This document shows positions 1 through 6,786 of a DNA stretch of 7,299 nucleotides, piece after piece (position 1 is the stretch's first letter; the number at the start of each line of letters is the position of its first letter). The stretch covers positions 1 to 7,299 of the forward strand of contig VSNT01000163.1 in NCBI GenBank assembly GCA_009774465.1. Direction: 5' to 3'. A program made the translations under genes and the position numbers. This DNA comes from Lachnospiraceae bacterium. Lineage in GTDB: Bacteria > Bacillota_A > Clostridia > Lachnospirales > Lachnospiraceae. The notes beneath the pieces are model-generated. The model made no database searches, had not been told where the DNA came from, and was given only the letters and a program-made list of their open reading frames with translations.

Positions 1-94
1 CGAGCTTTATATGTGTCATCGAGTCATGCTTGCATGTTGGTATTGTCTTTTGCTTGCTTGCTTGCTTGCTTAAGGATTCTCCTCTCTTTTCCAT
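1..94 (-). CDS. Unrecognised protein, N-terminal part, runs off left edge
   Basis: I do not recognise this gene. On the minus strand an ATG at 94-92 opens a frame of 31 codons that is still open at position 1. The peptide starts MEKRGESLSKQASKQ and continues through KTIPTCKHDSMTHIKL. An AAAGGAG-type ribosome binding site (105-110) lies 10 bases upstream, and an extended -10 promoter lies at 143-151, so transcription probably starts independently of pckA, whose terminator lies in between. The SKQASKQ part is encoded by the AAGC tandem repeat at 50-71. In the other two frames after the repeat, stops come within about 12 codons, so only the present copy number (or a change of three units) keeps this frame open. 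No signal peptide or membrane segment is visible in this hydrophilic, lysine-rich start. An internal ATG at 19-17 in the same frame is an alternative start but has no ribosome binding site. Whether this is a real gene depends on the sequence to the left. Confidence 0.45.
   Translation of the reverse strand, partial: MEKRGESLSKQASKQKTIPTCKHDSMTHIKL
50..71. repeat. Tetranucleotide tandem repeat, (TGCT/AGCA) x 5.5
   Basis: The plus strand holds five perfect TGCT units at 51-70; period-4 identity extends over 50-71. Read on the minus strand it is AGCA/AAGC repeated, and it lies within the first 15 codons of the open frame starting at 94. Four-base units do not preserve frame, so gain or loss of one unit would shift the downstream reading frame. 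Confidence 0.9.
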
Positions 95-104
95 AACCTG
101 TCAA

Positions 105-110
105 CTCCTT
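105..110 (-). promoter_or_regulatory. Ribosome binding site for the left-edge ORF
   Basis: Minus-strand AAGGAG, within AAAAGGAG, ends 10 bases before the ATG at 94. It is the main evidence that this frame is translated, and it favours this ATG over the internal ATG at 19, which lacks such a site. Confidence 0.5.
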
Positions 111-142
111 TTATAACATGAAAAACATGAATTGGTGGATTT

Positions 143-170
143 ATTATAACAGGATGGAATATAATAACAA
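143..170 (-). promoter_or_regulatory. Putative promoter for the left-edge ORF
   Basis: On the minus strand there is a perfect extended -10 element, TG-T-TATAAT (151-143), with TTGTTA (170-165) 16 bases upstream, matching four of six bases of the -35 consensus. The predicted start is near 136, giving a leader of about 40 bases before the ATG at 94. It sits downstream of the pckA terminator, consistent with a separate transcription unit. It is a consensus match only. Confidence 0.5.
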
Positions 171-231
171 CTGTTATGGGATAAACTGCGAATTTGGGGG
201 GAAAAATAAGATAGTTTGTAGAAAAACAGGC

Positions 232-270
232 AAATCCCGTAATCTGCTTTCAAAACAGATTACGGGATTT
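232..270 (-). terminator. Rho-independent terminator of pckA
   Basis: A perfect 15-base inverted repeat, AAATCCCGTAATCTG at 232-246 and its complement at 256-270, encloses a 9-base loop. Read on the minus strand it lies about 66 bases after the pckA stop and is followed by TTT, then GCCTG and TTTTT. The T run is offset by a few bases from the stem, but stem length and position make termination of pckA the likely role. Confidence 0.8.
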
Positions 271-336
271 GTTACTTACACTAAACGCATCCGGCTTCAC
301 GCCGAAAAACGTCCTGATTCTCAAGTCAAATACATT

Positions 337-2046
337 TTAGTTAAGTGCATCCACCAGTTTCTGAACTGCTGCAAGTGCCTCATCAGGAAGCTTATCATAT
401 CCTTCCTTCTTCTCAGCAAAGCCCTTAACTGCATTTACACGAGTCTGCATAGCATTCTTCAATGCTTCCTTATAAGAAGCATCATTTAAGTCAGGCTTAA
501 AGTCTGCTGTCTTGCCATCCCAGTCATACATAATCTCAATATCATCAAAGTTGCCCCATTTTTCAAAGGAAGCTCTGCCTTCAACGATGGTTTCAAGAAT
601 TCCCAATGTATCAGCAGGTTTTACCTTTGTTCCCATGAAATCACCAGTGTTAACGATGTAGCATGCCACATTCTTTTCTTCCACCAGCTTCTTGAACTTA
701 TCATAGTCATGAACCAGAGGATAGGTTCTGAAAGGATTTGCATAAGGTACGATACGGATTGCATTTAAGTCGGTTCCTGCTGCCACACGTTCTGCTGTAG
801 ATGTCTTGGTAGCAAGGGTAGCGCCCATAACGGAAGCTAATGCAGCGCCTTTTAATTTAACTACAGGCGGAATGGTAGGATCTTTCATAATCCAGAAAAT
901 TGCATTAACAGGAGCATCAATCTTATCTACACGGTTAGGTGACCATAATTTGGATTTAATTGCACGTCCGTTACCATTTCTGATATCTTCTGTAACAAGC
1001 TGAATCTTTCCGTTCTCATCAAGAGTTGCGGAACAGTTCTGAGCAGATAACAGATATTCATTGTCAGGACATCCTGTAGGGTAGTCGGCTGTCTTATCAA
1101 AGTAAGTAGGCTCAAGAGCTACGGATGCACAGGTATCTGTATTGATAATGAAAGCATCATCATGAAGAACCTTGATGGAAGGATATTTATTGTTATGTTT
1201 TGCATGGGTAAGTGTTGACTTACCTGAACCCGACAGGCCATATACGGATGCAACGAACTTGGAACCATCTGCCAAAGTATATTCCTTCTGTCCACCATGA
1301 CATGCTGCATAGCCATTTCTGTTAGCAAGCGCCCAGGCCATAGTCAATGTGCCTTTCTTATGCTCGCCAAAATATCTCATACCAAGAATTGCTGCACAGT
1401 TTTCATTGGTATCAAAATAGCAGAGAGTCAGAGGATCGCTTAAGCAGCTGAAATCAACATCAGGCGCATCCTGGGGAGCCCACTGAGGATCTGAGAAGAT
1501 GTAGATGTCAGGCTCTTTTCCATCGCCAACAGGCTTGGAAGTCTTATACATCTTAACATATTCATCTGACATATACTGGAAGTTGATCATCCAGTTATAA
1601 AGAAGATTCTCTTCTCCTTCGGGAATCAGAAGGTGAGCCTTTACCATAAATTCAGGATCAAGACCTACAAAACACTCTGCATGATACATGGTTTTCCAGC
1701 GGGTATTATAGACAGCATCCATAACAACCTTATCCAGCTTTGCCTCATCAACGCCCGGTTCTCCTTTGATCCGGCGTGCTGCTGCATAACGACCTGTTAC
1801 TGCGCCATCATTAAATAAAAGAACCTTTGCATCTTTCTCAAGACCAAATGTTTCACCATCTTTAACAGGCATATCTGTCACAATAGTACCAGGTGAATTT
1901 TTAGCCAGCTCATAAGCTTCTTTTAATGTGTTTACCTTAACTACGTTATTTCCGTAAAAAGCAGCTTCGATAATTGAACGGGTTTTGGAAAAACCTACTT
2001 TACCGGCTCCAATTTCGGAAATGGGATAATACGCTTTTGTTGACAT
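337..2046 (-). CDS. pckA: Phosphoenolpyruvate carboxykinase (ATP)
   Basis: This cytosolic enzyme interconverts oxaloacetate plus ATP with PEP, CO2 and ADP. It is known for gluconeogenesis, and in fermenting anaerobes it may run toward oxaloacetate. The protein has 569 residues, slightly longer than the roughly 540 of the E. coli enzyme. Visible motifs are the P-loop GLSGSGKST (270-278), the kinase-2-like acidic pair in VLHDDAF (D296, D297), and the metal/substrate motifs GEHKKG (227-232, K231 matching E. coli K213) and the AACH histidine H250 (matching H232). These identify the ATP-dependent type; the GTP type has a different P-loop context. Sequence around GEHKKG and AACHGGQ differs from the E. 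coli version, fitting a Clostridia subgroup. The ATG is supported by AAGGAGG nine bases upstream (2056-2062). It is transcribed alone, divergently from citrate synthase, between a clear promoter at 2157-2185 and the terminator at 232-270. Confidence 0.97.
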   Translation of the reverse strand: MSTKAYYPISEIGAGKVGFSKTRSIIEAAFYGNNVVKVNTLKEAYELAKNSPGTIVTDMPVKDGETFGLEKDAKVLLFNDGAVTGRYAAARRIKGEPGVDEAKLDKVVMDAVYNTRWKTMYHAECFVGLDPEFMVKAHLLIPEGEENLLYNWMINFQYMSDEYVKMYKTSKPVGDGKEPDIYIFSDPQWAPQDAPDVDFSCLSDPLTLCYFDTNENCAAILGMRYFGEHKKGTLTMAWALANRNGYAACHGGQKEYTLADGSKFVASVYGLSGSGKSTLTHAKHNNKYPSIKVLHDDAFIINTDTCASVALEPTYFDKTADYPTGCPDNEYLLSAQNCSATLDENGKIQLVTEDIRNGNGRAIKSKLWSPNRVDKIDAPVNAIFWIMKDPTIPPVVKLKGAALASVMGATLATKTSTAERVAAGTDLNAIRIVPYANPFRTYPLVHDYDKFKKLVEEKNVACYIVNTGDFMGTKVKPADTLGILETIVEGRASFEKWGNFDDIEIMYDWDGKTADFKPDLNDASYKEALKNAMQTRVNAVKGFAEKKEGYDKLPDEALAAVQKLVDALN

Positions 2047-2131
2047 ATTATTCGTCCTCCTTAAGATTGTATATTTTCCATCACAAACTTCCGGCGTAAA
2101 TGCTGAAAGAATCGTGATTGTTTACATGAAA

Positions 2132-2148
2132 TGTACCCCTTTGGTACA
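2132..2148. promoter_or_regulatory. Operator-like inverted repeat TGTACC-N5-GGTACA
   Basis: Perfect 6-base arms (2132-2137 and 2143-2148) flank a 5-base centre, a size typical of a dimeric helix-turn-helix repressor site. It spans about +2 to +18 relative to the predicted pckA start, where a bound repressor would block initiation or early elongation. It matches neither the CcpA cre consensus nor the Rex consensus as I know them. It could instead form a short hairpin at the 5' end of the mRNA. Confidence 0.5.
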
Positions 2149-2156
2149 CCTCTTGT

Positions 2157-2185
2157 ATTATCTCAAACATGTTTTTAAAAGTCAA
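2157..2185 (-). promoter_or_regulatory. Promoter of pckA
   Basis: On the minus strand TTGACT (2185-2180; five of six to TTGACA) is followed after exactly 17 bases by GATAAT (2162-2157; five of six to TATAAT). The predicted start is near 2150, giving a leader of about 104 bases. This is the best vegetative-sigma promoter match in the window. Confidence 0.7.
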
Positions 2186-2274
2186 TAATAATAAATTCCA
2201 ATTTTATTTTATAAATATGAAATATTTGTTAACAGTTCAATTTTTTCTTGCTATGAACAGAATTTACATGCTAT

Positions 2275-2280
2275 TATAAT
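2275..2280 (+). promoter_or_regulatory. Possible -10 box for citrate synthase
   Basis: This is a perfect TATAAT about 105 bases before the ATG. No convincing -35 hexamer sits 16-18 bases upstream and there is no TG extension. TTTACA at 2263-2268 resembles a -35 but has only a poor -10 (TAACTA) at 17 bases. The true start could therefore lie elsewhere in this AT-rich region. Confidence 0.3.
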
Positions 2281-2384
2281 TATGTTAACTATATTCTAAA
2301 TAGTTCTTGTATTTCTGATTATATTCCGTTTCAGCATATACCAGACTGAATTTAATATTTTTATCATAGAAAGGAGCCTAATAT

Positions 2385-3752
2385 ATGGATCATAATGTAT
2401 TTTCCGAAGTTACACCCGATATTATACGCCTGGCTAAAATGAGCGAGCAGGCAGATTTAATTGATACAGAGCTTTTTACAAAATATGATGTAAAAAGAGG
2501 CCTTCGCGATTTAAATGGAAAAGGTGTTCTGGCCGGTCTCACCAACATATCAGACGTACGTGCCAAGGAAATTGTTGATGGAGTCGAAGTTCCTGCACAT
2601 GGACGTCTCTTTTACCGGGGCTATGATGTAAACGATCTGGTAACCGGCTTTACTAAAGATAATCGGTTCGGGTTCGAAGAAGTTACATATCTTCTCTTAT
2701 TTGATAAGCTCCCCACTGAAAAAGAACTGGCTGATTTCCGGGTTCTGCTGTCTAAGTACCGCTCCCTTCCCACCAGTTTTGTCAGAGACATTATTATGAA
2801 GGCTCCAAGCAGTGACATGATGAACACACTGGCGCGCAGTGTTCTTACCTTATATTCTTATGATGACCGTGCAGATGATGTATCCCTGCCCAATGTACTC
2901 AGGCAATGCCTGCAGCTAATCAGCCTGTTCCCAATGCTTTCCATTTATGGCTATCAGGCATATTGTCATTACCATGATGGAAAAAGCCTGTTTATTCATC
3001 AGCCTGATCCGGAGCTTTCAATGGCTGAAAACATACTTCACATTCTGCGCCCGGACAGTTCCTATACTCCTTTGGAGGCAAGGCTTTTAGATGTGGCACT
3101 GGTACTGCATATGGAACATGGCGGAGGAAACAACTCCTCCTTTACCACACACGTGGTTACTTCTTCACTGACGGATACCTATTCTGTTATTGCCGCTGCT
3201 ATCGGTTCCTTAAAAGGCCCCCGGCATGGCGGTGCCAACATTAAGGTGGTTCAGATGTTTGAAGAAATGAAAGCTGAAGTAAAAGACTGGACTGACGAAG
3301 ATGAAGTAAGCTGCTACTTACGCCGTCTGCTTCACAAGGAAGCTTTTGACCATGCAGGCCTTATTTACGGTGTCGGCCATGCAATCTATTCCAAATCTGA
3401 TCCACGTGCGGTTATTTTGAAGTCTTTTGTGGAAAAACTGTCTGTGGAAAAGGGATTGCAAAAAGAATTCGCCCTCTACTCTTTAGTTGAAAAGCTTGCT
3501 CCTGAAGTGATTTCTGCTGAACGTCAGATGTATAAAGGTGTAAGTATCAATGTGGATTTTTATTCTGGATTTGTATATCATATGCTTGACCTTCCTATTG
3601 AGCTGTACACTCCCATCTTTGCTATTGCACGTATTACAGGCTGGAGCGCACACCGCATGGAAGAACTTGCAAACAACGGAAAAATTATCCGTCCGGCCTA
3701 TAAGCCGATTGGTGAAGATTGTACCTATATTGACATGCATAATCGTCATTAA
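2385..3752 (+). CDS. Citrate synthase (Si-type family)
   Basis: It condenses oxaloacetate and acetyl-CoA to citrate and CoA in the cytosol; a 2-methylcitrate synthase activity cannot be excluded from motifs alone. The protein has 455 residues. Conserved active-site elements are in order: HMEHGGGN with oxaloacetate-contact H245 (pig H238), GPRHGGAN with catalytic H281 (pig H274), GVGHAIYSKSDPRA with H332 (pig H320), and NVDFYSG with catalytic D391 (pig D375). WSAHRMEE follows near the C-terminus, also typical. It belongs to the common citrate synthase fold family, not the unrelated Re-citrate synthase of some clostridia. The N-terminus carries about 45 residues before the first conserved block, longer than in minimal bacterial enzymes. 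AAGGAG eight bases upstream supports the start. It is a single gene with its own terminator, divergent from pckA, whose product makes or uses the same oxaloacetate. In such anaerobes the likely role is 2-oxoglutarate supply for glutamate. Confidence 0.95.
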   Translation: MDHNVFSEVTPDIIRLAKMSEQADLIDTELFTKYDVKRGLRDLNGKGVLAGLTNISDVRAKEIVDGVEVPAHGRLFYRGYDVNDLVTGFTKDNRFGFEEVTYLLLFDKLPTEKELADFRVLLSKYRSLPTSFVRDIIMKAPSSDMMNTLARSVLTLYSYDDRADDVSLPNVLRQCLQLISLFPMLSIYGYQAYCHYHDGKSLFIHQPDPELSMAENILHILRPDSSYTPLEARLLDVALVLHMEHGGGNNSSFTTHVVTSSLTDTYSVIAAAIGSLKGPRHGGANIKVVQMFEEMKAEVKDWTDEDEVSCYLRRLLHKEAFDHAGLIYGVGHAIYSKSDPRAVILKSFVEKLSVEKGLQKEFALYSLVEKLAPEVISAERQMYKGVSINVDFYSGFVYHMLDLPIELYTPIFAIARITGWSAHRMEELANNGKIIRPAYKPIGEDCTYIDMHNRH

Positions 3753-3769
3753 TTTCCAATCAAACATTT

Positions 3770-3805
3770 AAAATCCCCTGAGCATTTCTGCACCAGGGGA
3801 TTTTT
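3770..3805. terminator. Terminator of citrate synthase, probably bidirectional
   Basis: Stem AAAATCCCCTG (3770-3780) pairs with CAGGGGATTTT (3794-3804), with a possible inner GCA/TGC pairing in the 13-base loop, and is followed by further T. It starts 17 bases after the citrate synthase stop. On the minus strand the same stem ends in TTTT, 41 bases after the stop of the converging response regulator gene, so it can serve both. Confidence 0.85.
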
Positions 3806-3845
3806 CAATCACACATTAATCTATATTATTACACTTCGTAATTGC

Positions 3846-5174
3846 TCAGACACTCTGCATTTCGTAAACAAGCGTCATGGAATTGTCCTCAAGCAGGTCT
3901 TGAAACTTTTGCTGGATTCTATGAGCCACTATTATTCCGTTTTCATAGGAAACGTTTACCAGTATTGCCACATACTGCACATCTCCGCATCTTGTCGCCA
4001 CATCTTCCCTTCTTAGGGACTGGGAGACAGCCTCCTCCAATCCTCTGATCCCTTTATCAGCCCTTTCATTTCCGATCTCACGATTCAAAGAATCCTGTAC
4101 TGTAAACAAAAGCAGTTGAACATCCTGACTTTTTTTTTCCTTGCATCTGGAAACAAAATGATAAATCCGCTTGAATCCATCATACTCAACCTTATACGCA
4201 CCTGCCTTGTGTCCTTTTTCCTGTATCAGACGCTGAAGCTGTATCAAATTGATCAATTTATTTTCTTTTTCGGACTCCTCTATGCCTTTTTGGGTGTCTC
4301 CATAAAAATGAAATCCACGCTTTCCATTCTGCTTCACATAATACAAAGCCTTATCTGCCGCTGAATATAATTCCATAAAGCTGCTTCCATCTTCCGGCTT
4401 TTCCGCAATTCCTATGGATACTGAAACTTTAAAGCCACAAGATTCTGAAAGAAGTTCATTCACTTCAAATTCAATGACCGCTATCATCCTCCTGACTATT
4501 TTTTTCAGTTCTTCCTTTTCATATGCTTTGGGAATATAAATAGCAAATTCATCACCGCCCAGGCGGCATACGCTGCCTGTCTTATCAATCTCTTCCTTTA
4601 AAACACCTGCAAATTCAATTAATACTTCATCACCAACTGCATGGCCGAAAGTATCATTTACCAGTTTAAAGTTGTCAAGATCAAGTAATAGGAAGAGTCC
4701 TTTTTCTTCCCTGTTATCAGTCTGATTCAACAGCTTTTCCATATATCTGCGGTTTAGAAGATCCGTCAGCCCATCTTTGCGGGCAATATCCTGTAAGATC
4801 TTATTCTGCTCTGTCAGCTTTAAAATTTTATCAATTCTGCTGCGCATAAGCTCCGGCTCAAAAGGCTTTTTGACAAAATCCATTGCCCCCATTTTAAGCC
4901 CCTTAATCTCGCTCTCCCGATCTGCGCCATTTATAAGAAATACCACCGGAATCTCACTGAAAACTTCGTCCTGTTTGAGCTGCTCCATCACCTCATAGCC
5001 ATTCATACCCGGCATATCAATATCCAGCAAAATCAGATCCGGGATATTTTCCCCTAAAAAAAGAAGTGCCTTTTCACCTGAATCAACAGTAGTAACCTGA
5101 TAGAAGTCACTTAATATTTCTTCTGCGCACTTCAAATCACTTATTACATCATCAACTACCAAAATATGTTTCAT
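3846..5174 (-). CDS. Response regulator diguanylate cyclase (REC-GGDEF-degenerate GGDEF)
   Basis: This 442-residue protein probably makes cyclic-di-GMP from GTP when its receiver domain is phosphorylated. REC spans about residues 1-120: acidic pair D8/D9, phosphoacceptor D51 in LLDIDMPGMNG and K103 in VKKPF. The usual switch Thr after beta-4 is Ile81 (FLING instead of FLTA). A GGDEF domain spans about 128-292, with metal-binding D165 in DLDNFK, ND 173-174, GD 181-182 and intact signature GGDEF 206-210. Its inhibitory I-site position reads DKTG, not RxxD. A third region (about 305-442) fits a degenerate GGDEF fold: the signature position reads GDVQY (397-401) and is preceded by RRED (388-391), an I-site-like RxxD. 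There is no membrane segment, so it is cytosolic. AAGGGGA six bases before the ATG supports the start. It follows thrC by 31 bases, probably in the same transcript. No partner histidine kinase is in the window. Confidence 0.93.
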   Translation of the reverse strand: MKHILVVDDVISDLKCAEEILSDFYQVTTVDSGEKALLFLGENIPDLILLDIDMPGMNGYEVMEQLKQDEVFSEIPVVFLINGADRESEIKGLKMGAMDFVKKPFEPELMRSRIDKILKLTEQNKILQDIARKDGLTDLLNRRYMEKLLNQTDNREEKGLFLLLDLDNFKLVNDTFGHAVGDEVLIEFAGVLKEEIDKTGSVCRLGGDEFAIYIPKAYEKEELKKIVRRMIAVIEFEVNELLSESCGFKVSVSIGIAEKPEDGSSFMELYSAADKALYYVKQNGKRGFHFYGDTQKGIEESEKENKLINLIQLQRLIQEKGHKAGAYKVEYDGFKRIYHFVSRCKEKKSQDVQLLLFTVQDSLNREIGNERADKGIRGLEEAVSQSLRREDVATRCGDVQYVAILVNVSYENGIIVAHRIQQKFQDLLEDNSMTLVYEMQSV

Positions 5175-5205
5175 ATACTTGTCCCCTTAACGCTTGAAAA
5201 AATCA

Positions 5206-6693
5206 TCAAATACCAAGAAAGTTCATTACCATCTGCTTCATTTCAGTTTTTTCACACACATGGTTATGCAAAATCGGTGCAGTCCTGATTTCTTCAATTG
5301 CTTTGGGAACTACTGTCTTTGAAATTTCTGAAAGCCTGTCAACCAGCTCAAAATCTTCCATTGTGTCATATTTATGATCAATTGCATTCATGACGCTTCT
5401 TGTAAATTTATAAGGGCTTGCTGTGGAAGCAATTACTGCCGGCTTTTCATCTCCTGTCTCCTTTTTATATTTATCATAGACACAGGAAGCCACCGCTGTA
5501 TGAGTATCGATTACATAACCGGTACTGTCATAAAGCTCATGTATCTTTTCCATAGTTTCTTTCTCATTTGCATAATTTCCATAAAAATCAGAAAGCTGGT
5601 TTTTCATTTCATCAGTGATTGTATAAACGCCGCCCTGATTCAGTGCATCCATTAATTCTTTATTTTTGTCCGGATCATTCCCTGCAATACGATAAATCAG
5701 CCTTTCCAGGTTGCTGGAAATTAAAATATCCATTGAAGGCGATGATGTAAGGACAAAATCTCTGTTTTTGTCATAGGTTCCTGAACAGAAGAAATCATAA
5801 AGCACTTTATTCTCGTTGGAGGCACAGATTAATTTATCAACAGGAAGCCCCATCTGCTTTGCGTAAAAAGCAGCCAGAATATTTCCAAAATTGCCGGTAG
5901 GAACCACCACATTAATCTTTTCTCCACTGCCAATCTTTTCTTCCTTAAGCAGCTTTACATAGGCATACACATAATAAACAATCTGAGGAACCAGCCGCCC
6001 GATATTTATAGAATTGGCAGAGGAAAATTGAAATCCCTTTTCATTCATATATTCTGCCAGGGCACTGTCTCCGAAGATCTGCTTCACGCCTGTCTGTGCA
6101 TCATCAAAATTCCCGTGTATTCCCACTACATATGTATTATTTCCCTTTTGTGTCACCATTTGCTTTTCCTGAATGGGACTTACTCCATTTTTAGGATAGA
6201 ACACAACAATTCTGGTTCCCTCAACATCCGCAAAGCCTGCCAGAGCCGCCTTCCCCGTATCACCGGAAGTCGCAGTGAGAATCACGATTTCATTTGTTAC
6301 ATGATTCTTCTTGGCAGAAGTGGTCAAAAGATGGGGAAGAATGGAAAGGGCCATATCCTTAAAAGCAATTGTTGCTCCATGAAACAGCTCCAGATAATAT
6401 GCTCCCCGTGCCTCTACAACAGGTGCAATTTCCTCTGTATCAAACTTGGAATCGTAAGCTTTGGCTATGCATTCTTTCAGCTCTTCTTCCGTAAAGTCAG
6501 TCAGATACAGCTTCATCACTTCATAGGCAACCTGTCCATATGTCATTTCTGCCAGTTCTTCAAATGTCTTATCAAAAACCGGAATTTTGTCCGGCACAAA
6601 TAATCCTCCATCTATTGAAAGTCCCTTTAAGATTGCCTCTGATGCTTTCACAGGACTCTGCTTAGATCTTGTACTGTTATATAATACTTCCAT
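5206..6693 (-). CDS. thrC: Threonine synthase
   Basis: This PLP enzyme converts O-phosphohomoserine to threonine and phosphate, the last step of threonine synthesis. With the start chosen here it has 495 residues. Visible are the N-terminal YNSTRSK segment typical of the family, the PLP lysine K112 in FHGATIAFKDMAL (E. coli K107), TSGDTG (142-147), NSINIGRL (227-234) and PTGNFGN (265-271). The frame is open further upstream to an ATG at 6750, which would add 19 basic residues not expected in the family and has no ribosome binding site. The ATG at 6693 has GGAAG five bases upstream (6699-6703), so it is preferred, though that site is modest. No terminator is visible in the 93 bases between the hydrolase gene and thrC. 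A TATGAT box near 6750 with a poor -35 might be a promoter. The next gene downstream is the REC-GGDEF gene. Confidence 0.96.
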   Translation of the reverse strand: MEVLYNSTRSKQSPVKASEAILKGLSIDGGLFVPDKIPVFDKTFEELAEMTYGQVAYEVMKLYLTDFTEEELKECIAKAYDSKFDTEEIAPVVEARGAYYLELFHGATIAFKDMALSILPHLLTTSAKKNHVTNEIVILTATSGDTGKAALAGFADVEGTRIVVFYPKNGVSPIQEKQMVTQKGNNTYVVGIHGNFDDAQTGVKQIFGDSALAEYMNEKGFQFSSANSINIGRLVPQIVYYVYAYVKLLKEEKIGSGEKINVVVPTGNFGNILAAFYAKQMGLPVDKLICASNENKVLYDFFCSGTYDKNRDFVLTSSPSMDILISSNLERLIYRIAGNDPDKNKELMDALNQGGVYTITDEMKNQLSDFYGNYANEKETMEKIHELYDSTGYVIDTHTAVASCVYDKYKKETGDEKPAVIASTASPYKFTRSVMNAIDHKYDTMEDFELVDRLSEISKTVVPKAIEEIRTAPILHNHVCEKTEMKQMVMNFLGI

Positions 6694-6786
6694 ATCAGCT
6701 TCCGTACCTTTCCATTTCCTTCTTCTTAAAATCTTTTCACATTCTATCATACTCTAAAGCATATTACAATGAAAAGCCTTATTCTA

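Larger units (their letters stand above)
2047..2384. promoter_or_regulatory. Divergent control region between pckA and citrate synthase
   Basis: This 338-base gene-free stretch is very AT-rich, especially 2165-2370. It contains the pckA ribosome binding site (2056-2062), a pckA leader of about 104 bases, an inverted repeat (2132-2148), the pckA promoter (2157-2185), two GTTAAC palindromes (2228-2233 and 2284-2289), a TATAAT box facing citrate synthase (2275-2280) and the citrate synthase ribosome binding site (2371-2376). I see no open frame with a ribosome binding site and no RNA gene in it. Confidence 0.75.

Noticed and set aside
293..305. Small hairpin CGGC-TTCAC-GCCG downstream of pckA
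   Set aside because: The stem is only four base pairs and there is no following T run on the minus strand. The much stronger hairpin at 232-270 explains termination.
118..489. 123-codon plus-strand open frame
   Set aside because: It crosses the pckA terminator and runs antisense into pckA. There is no good ribosome binding site and the composition is that of translated AT-rich intergenic DNA.
2226..2242. TTGTTAA followed by TTCAA as a possible Rex redox-regulator site
   Set aside because: Only one half matches the TTGTTAA-N4-TTAACAA pattern; the second half agrees at about three of seven positions, which is expected by chance in such AT-rich DNA.
6028..6603. 191-codon plus-strand open frame
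   Set aside because: It lies wholly antisense to conserved threonine synthase sequence, is rich in Cys, His and Ile as expected for a complement frame, and has no recognisable domain.
6695..6715. Six-codon mini-ORF (MERYGS) ending two bases before the thrC ATG, as a possible leader peptide
   Set aside because: Its AGAAGG is only two bases from the ATG, it has no run of threonine codons, and no attenuator hairpin follows. Chance is a sufficient explanation.
6694..6750. 19-residue N-terminal extension of threonine synthase from an ATG at 6750
   Set aside because: There is no ribosome binding site before that ATG, the residues are highly basic, and the family normally begins near the YNSTR segment, which fits the ATG at 6693.
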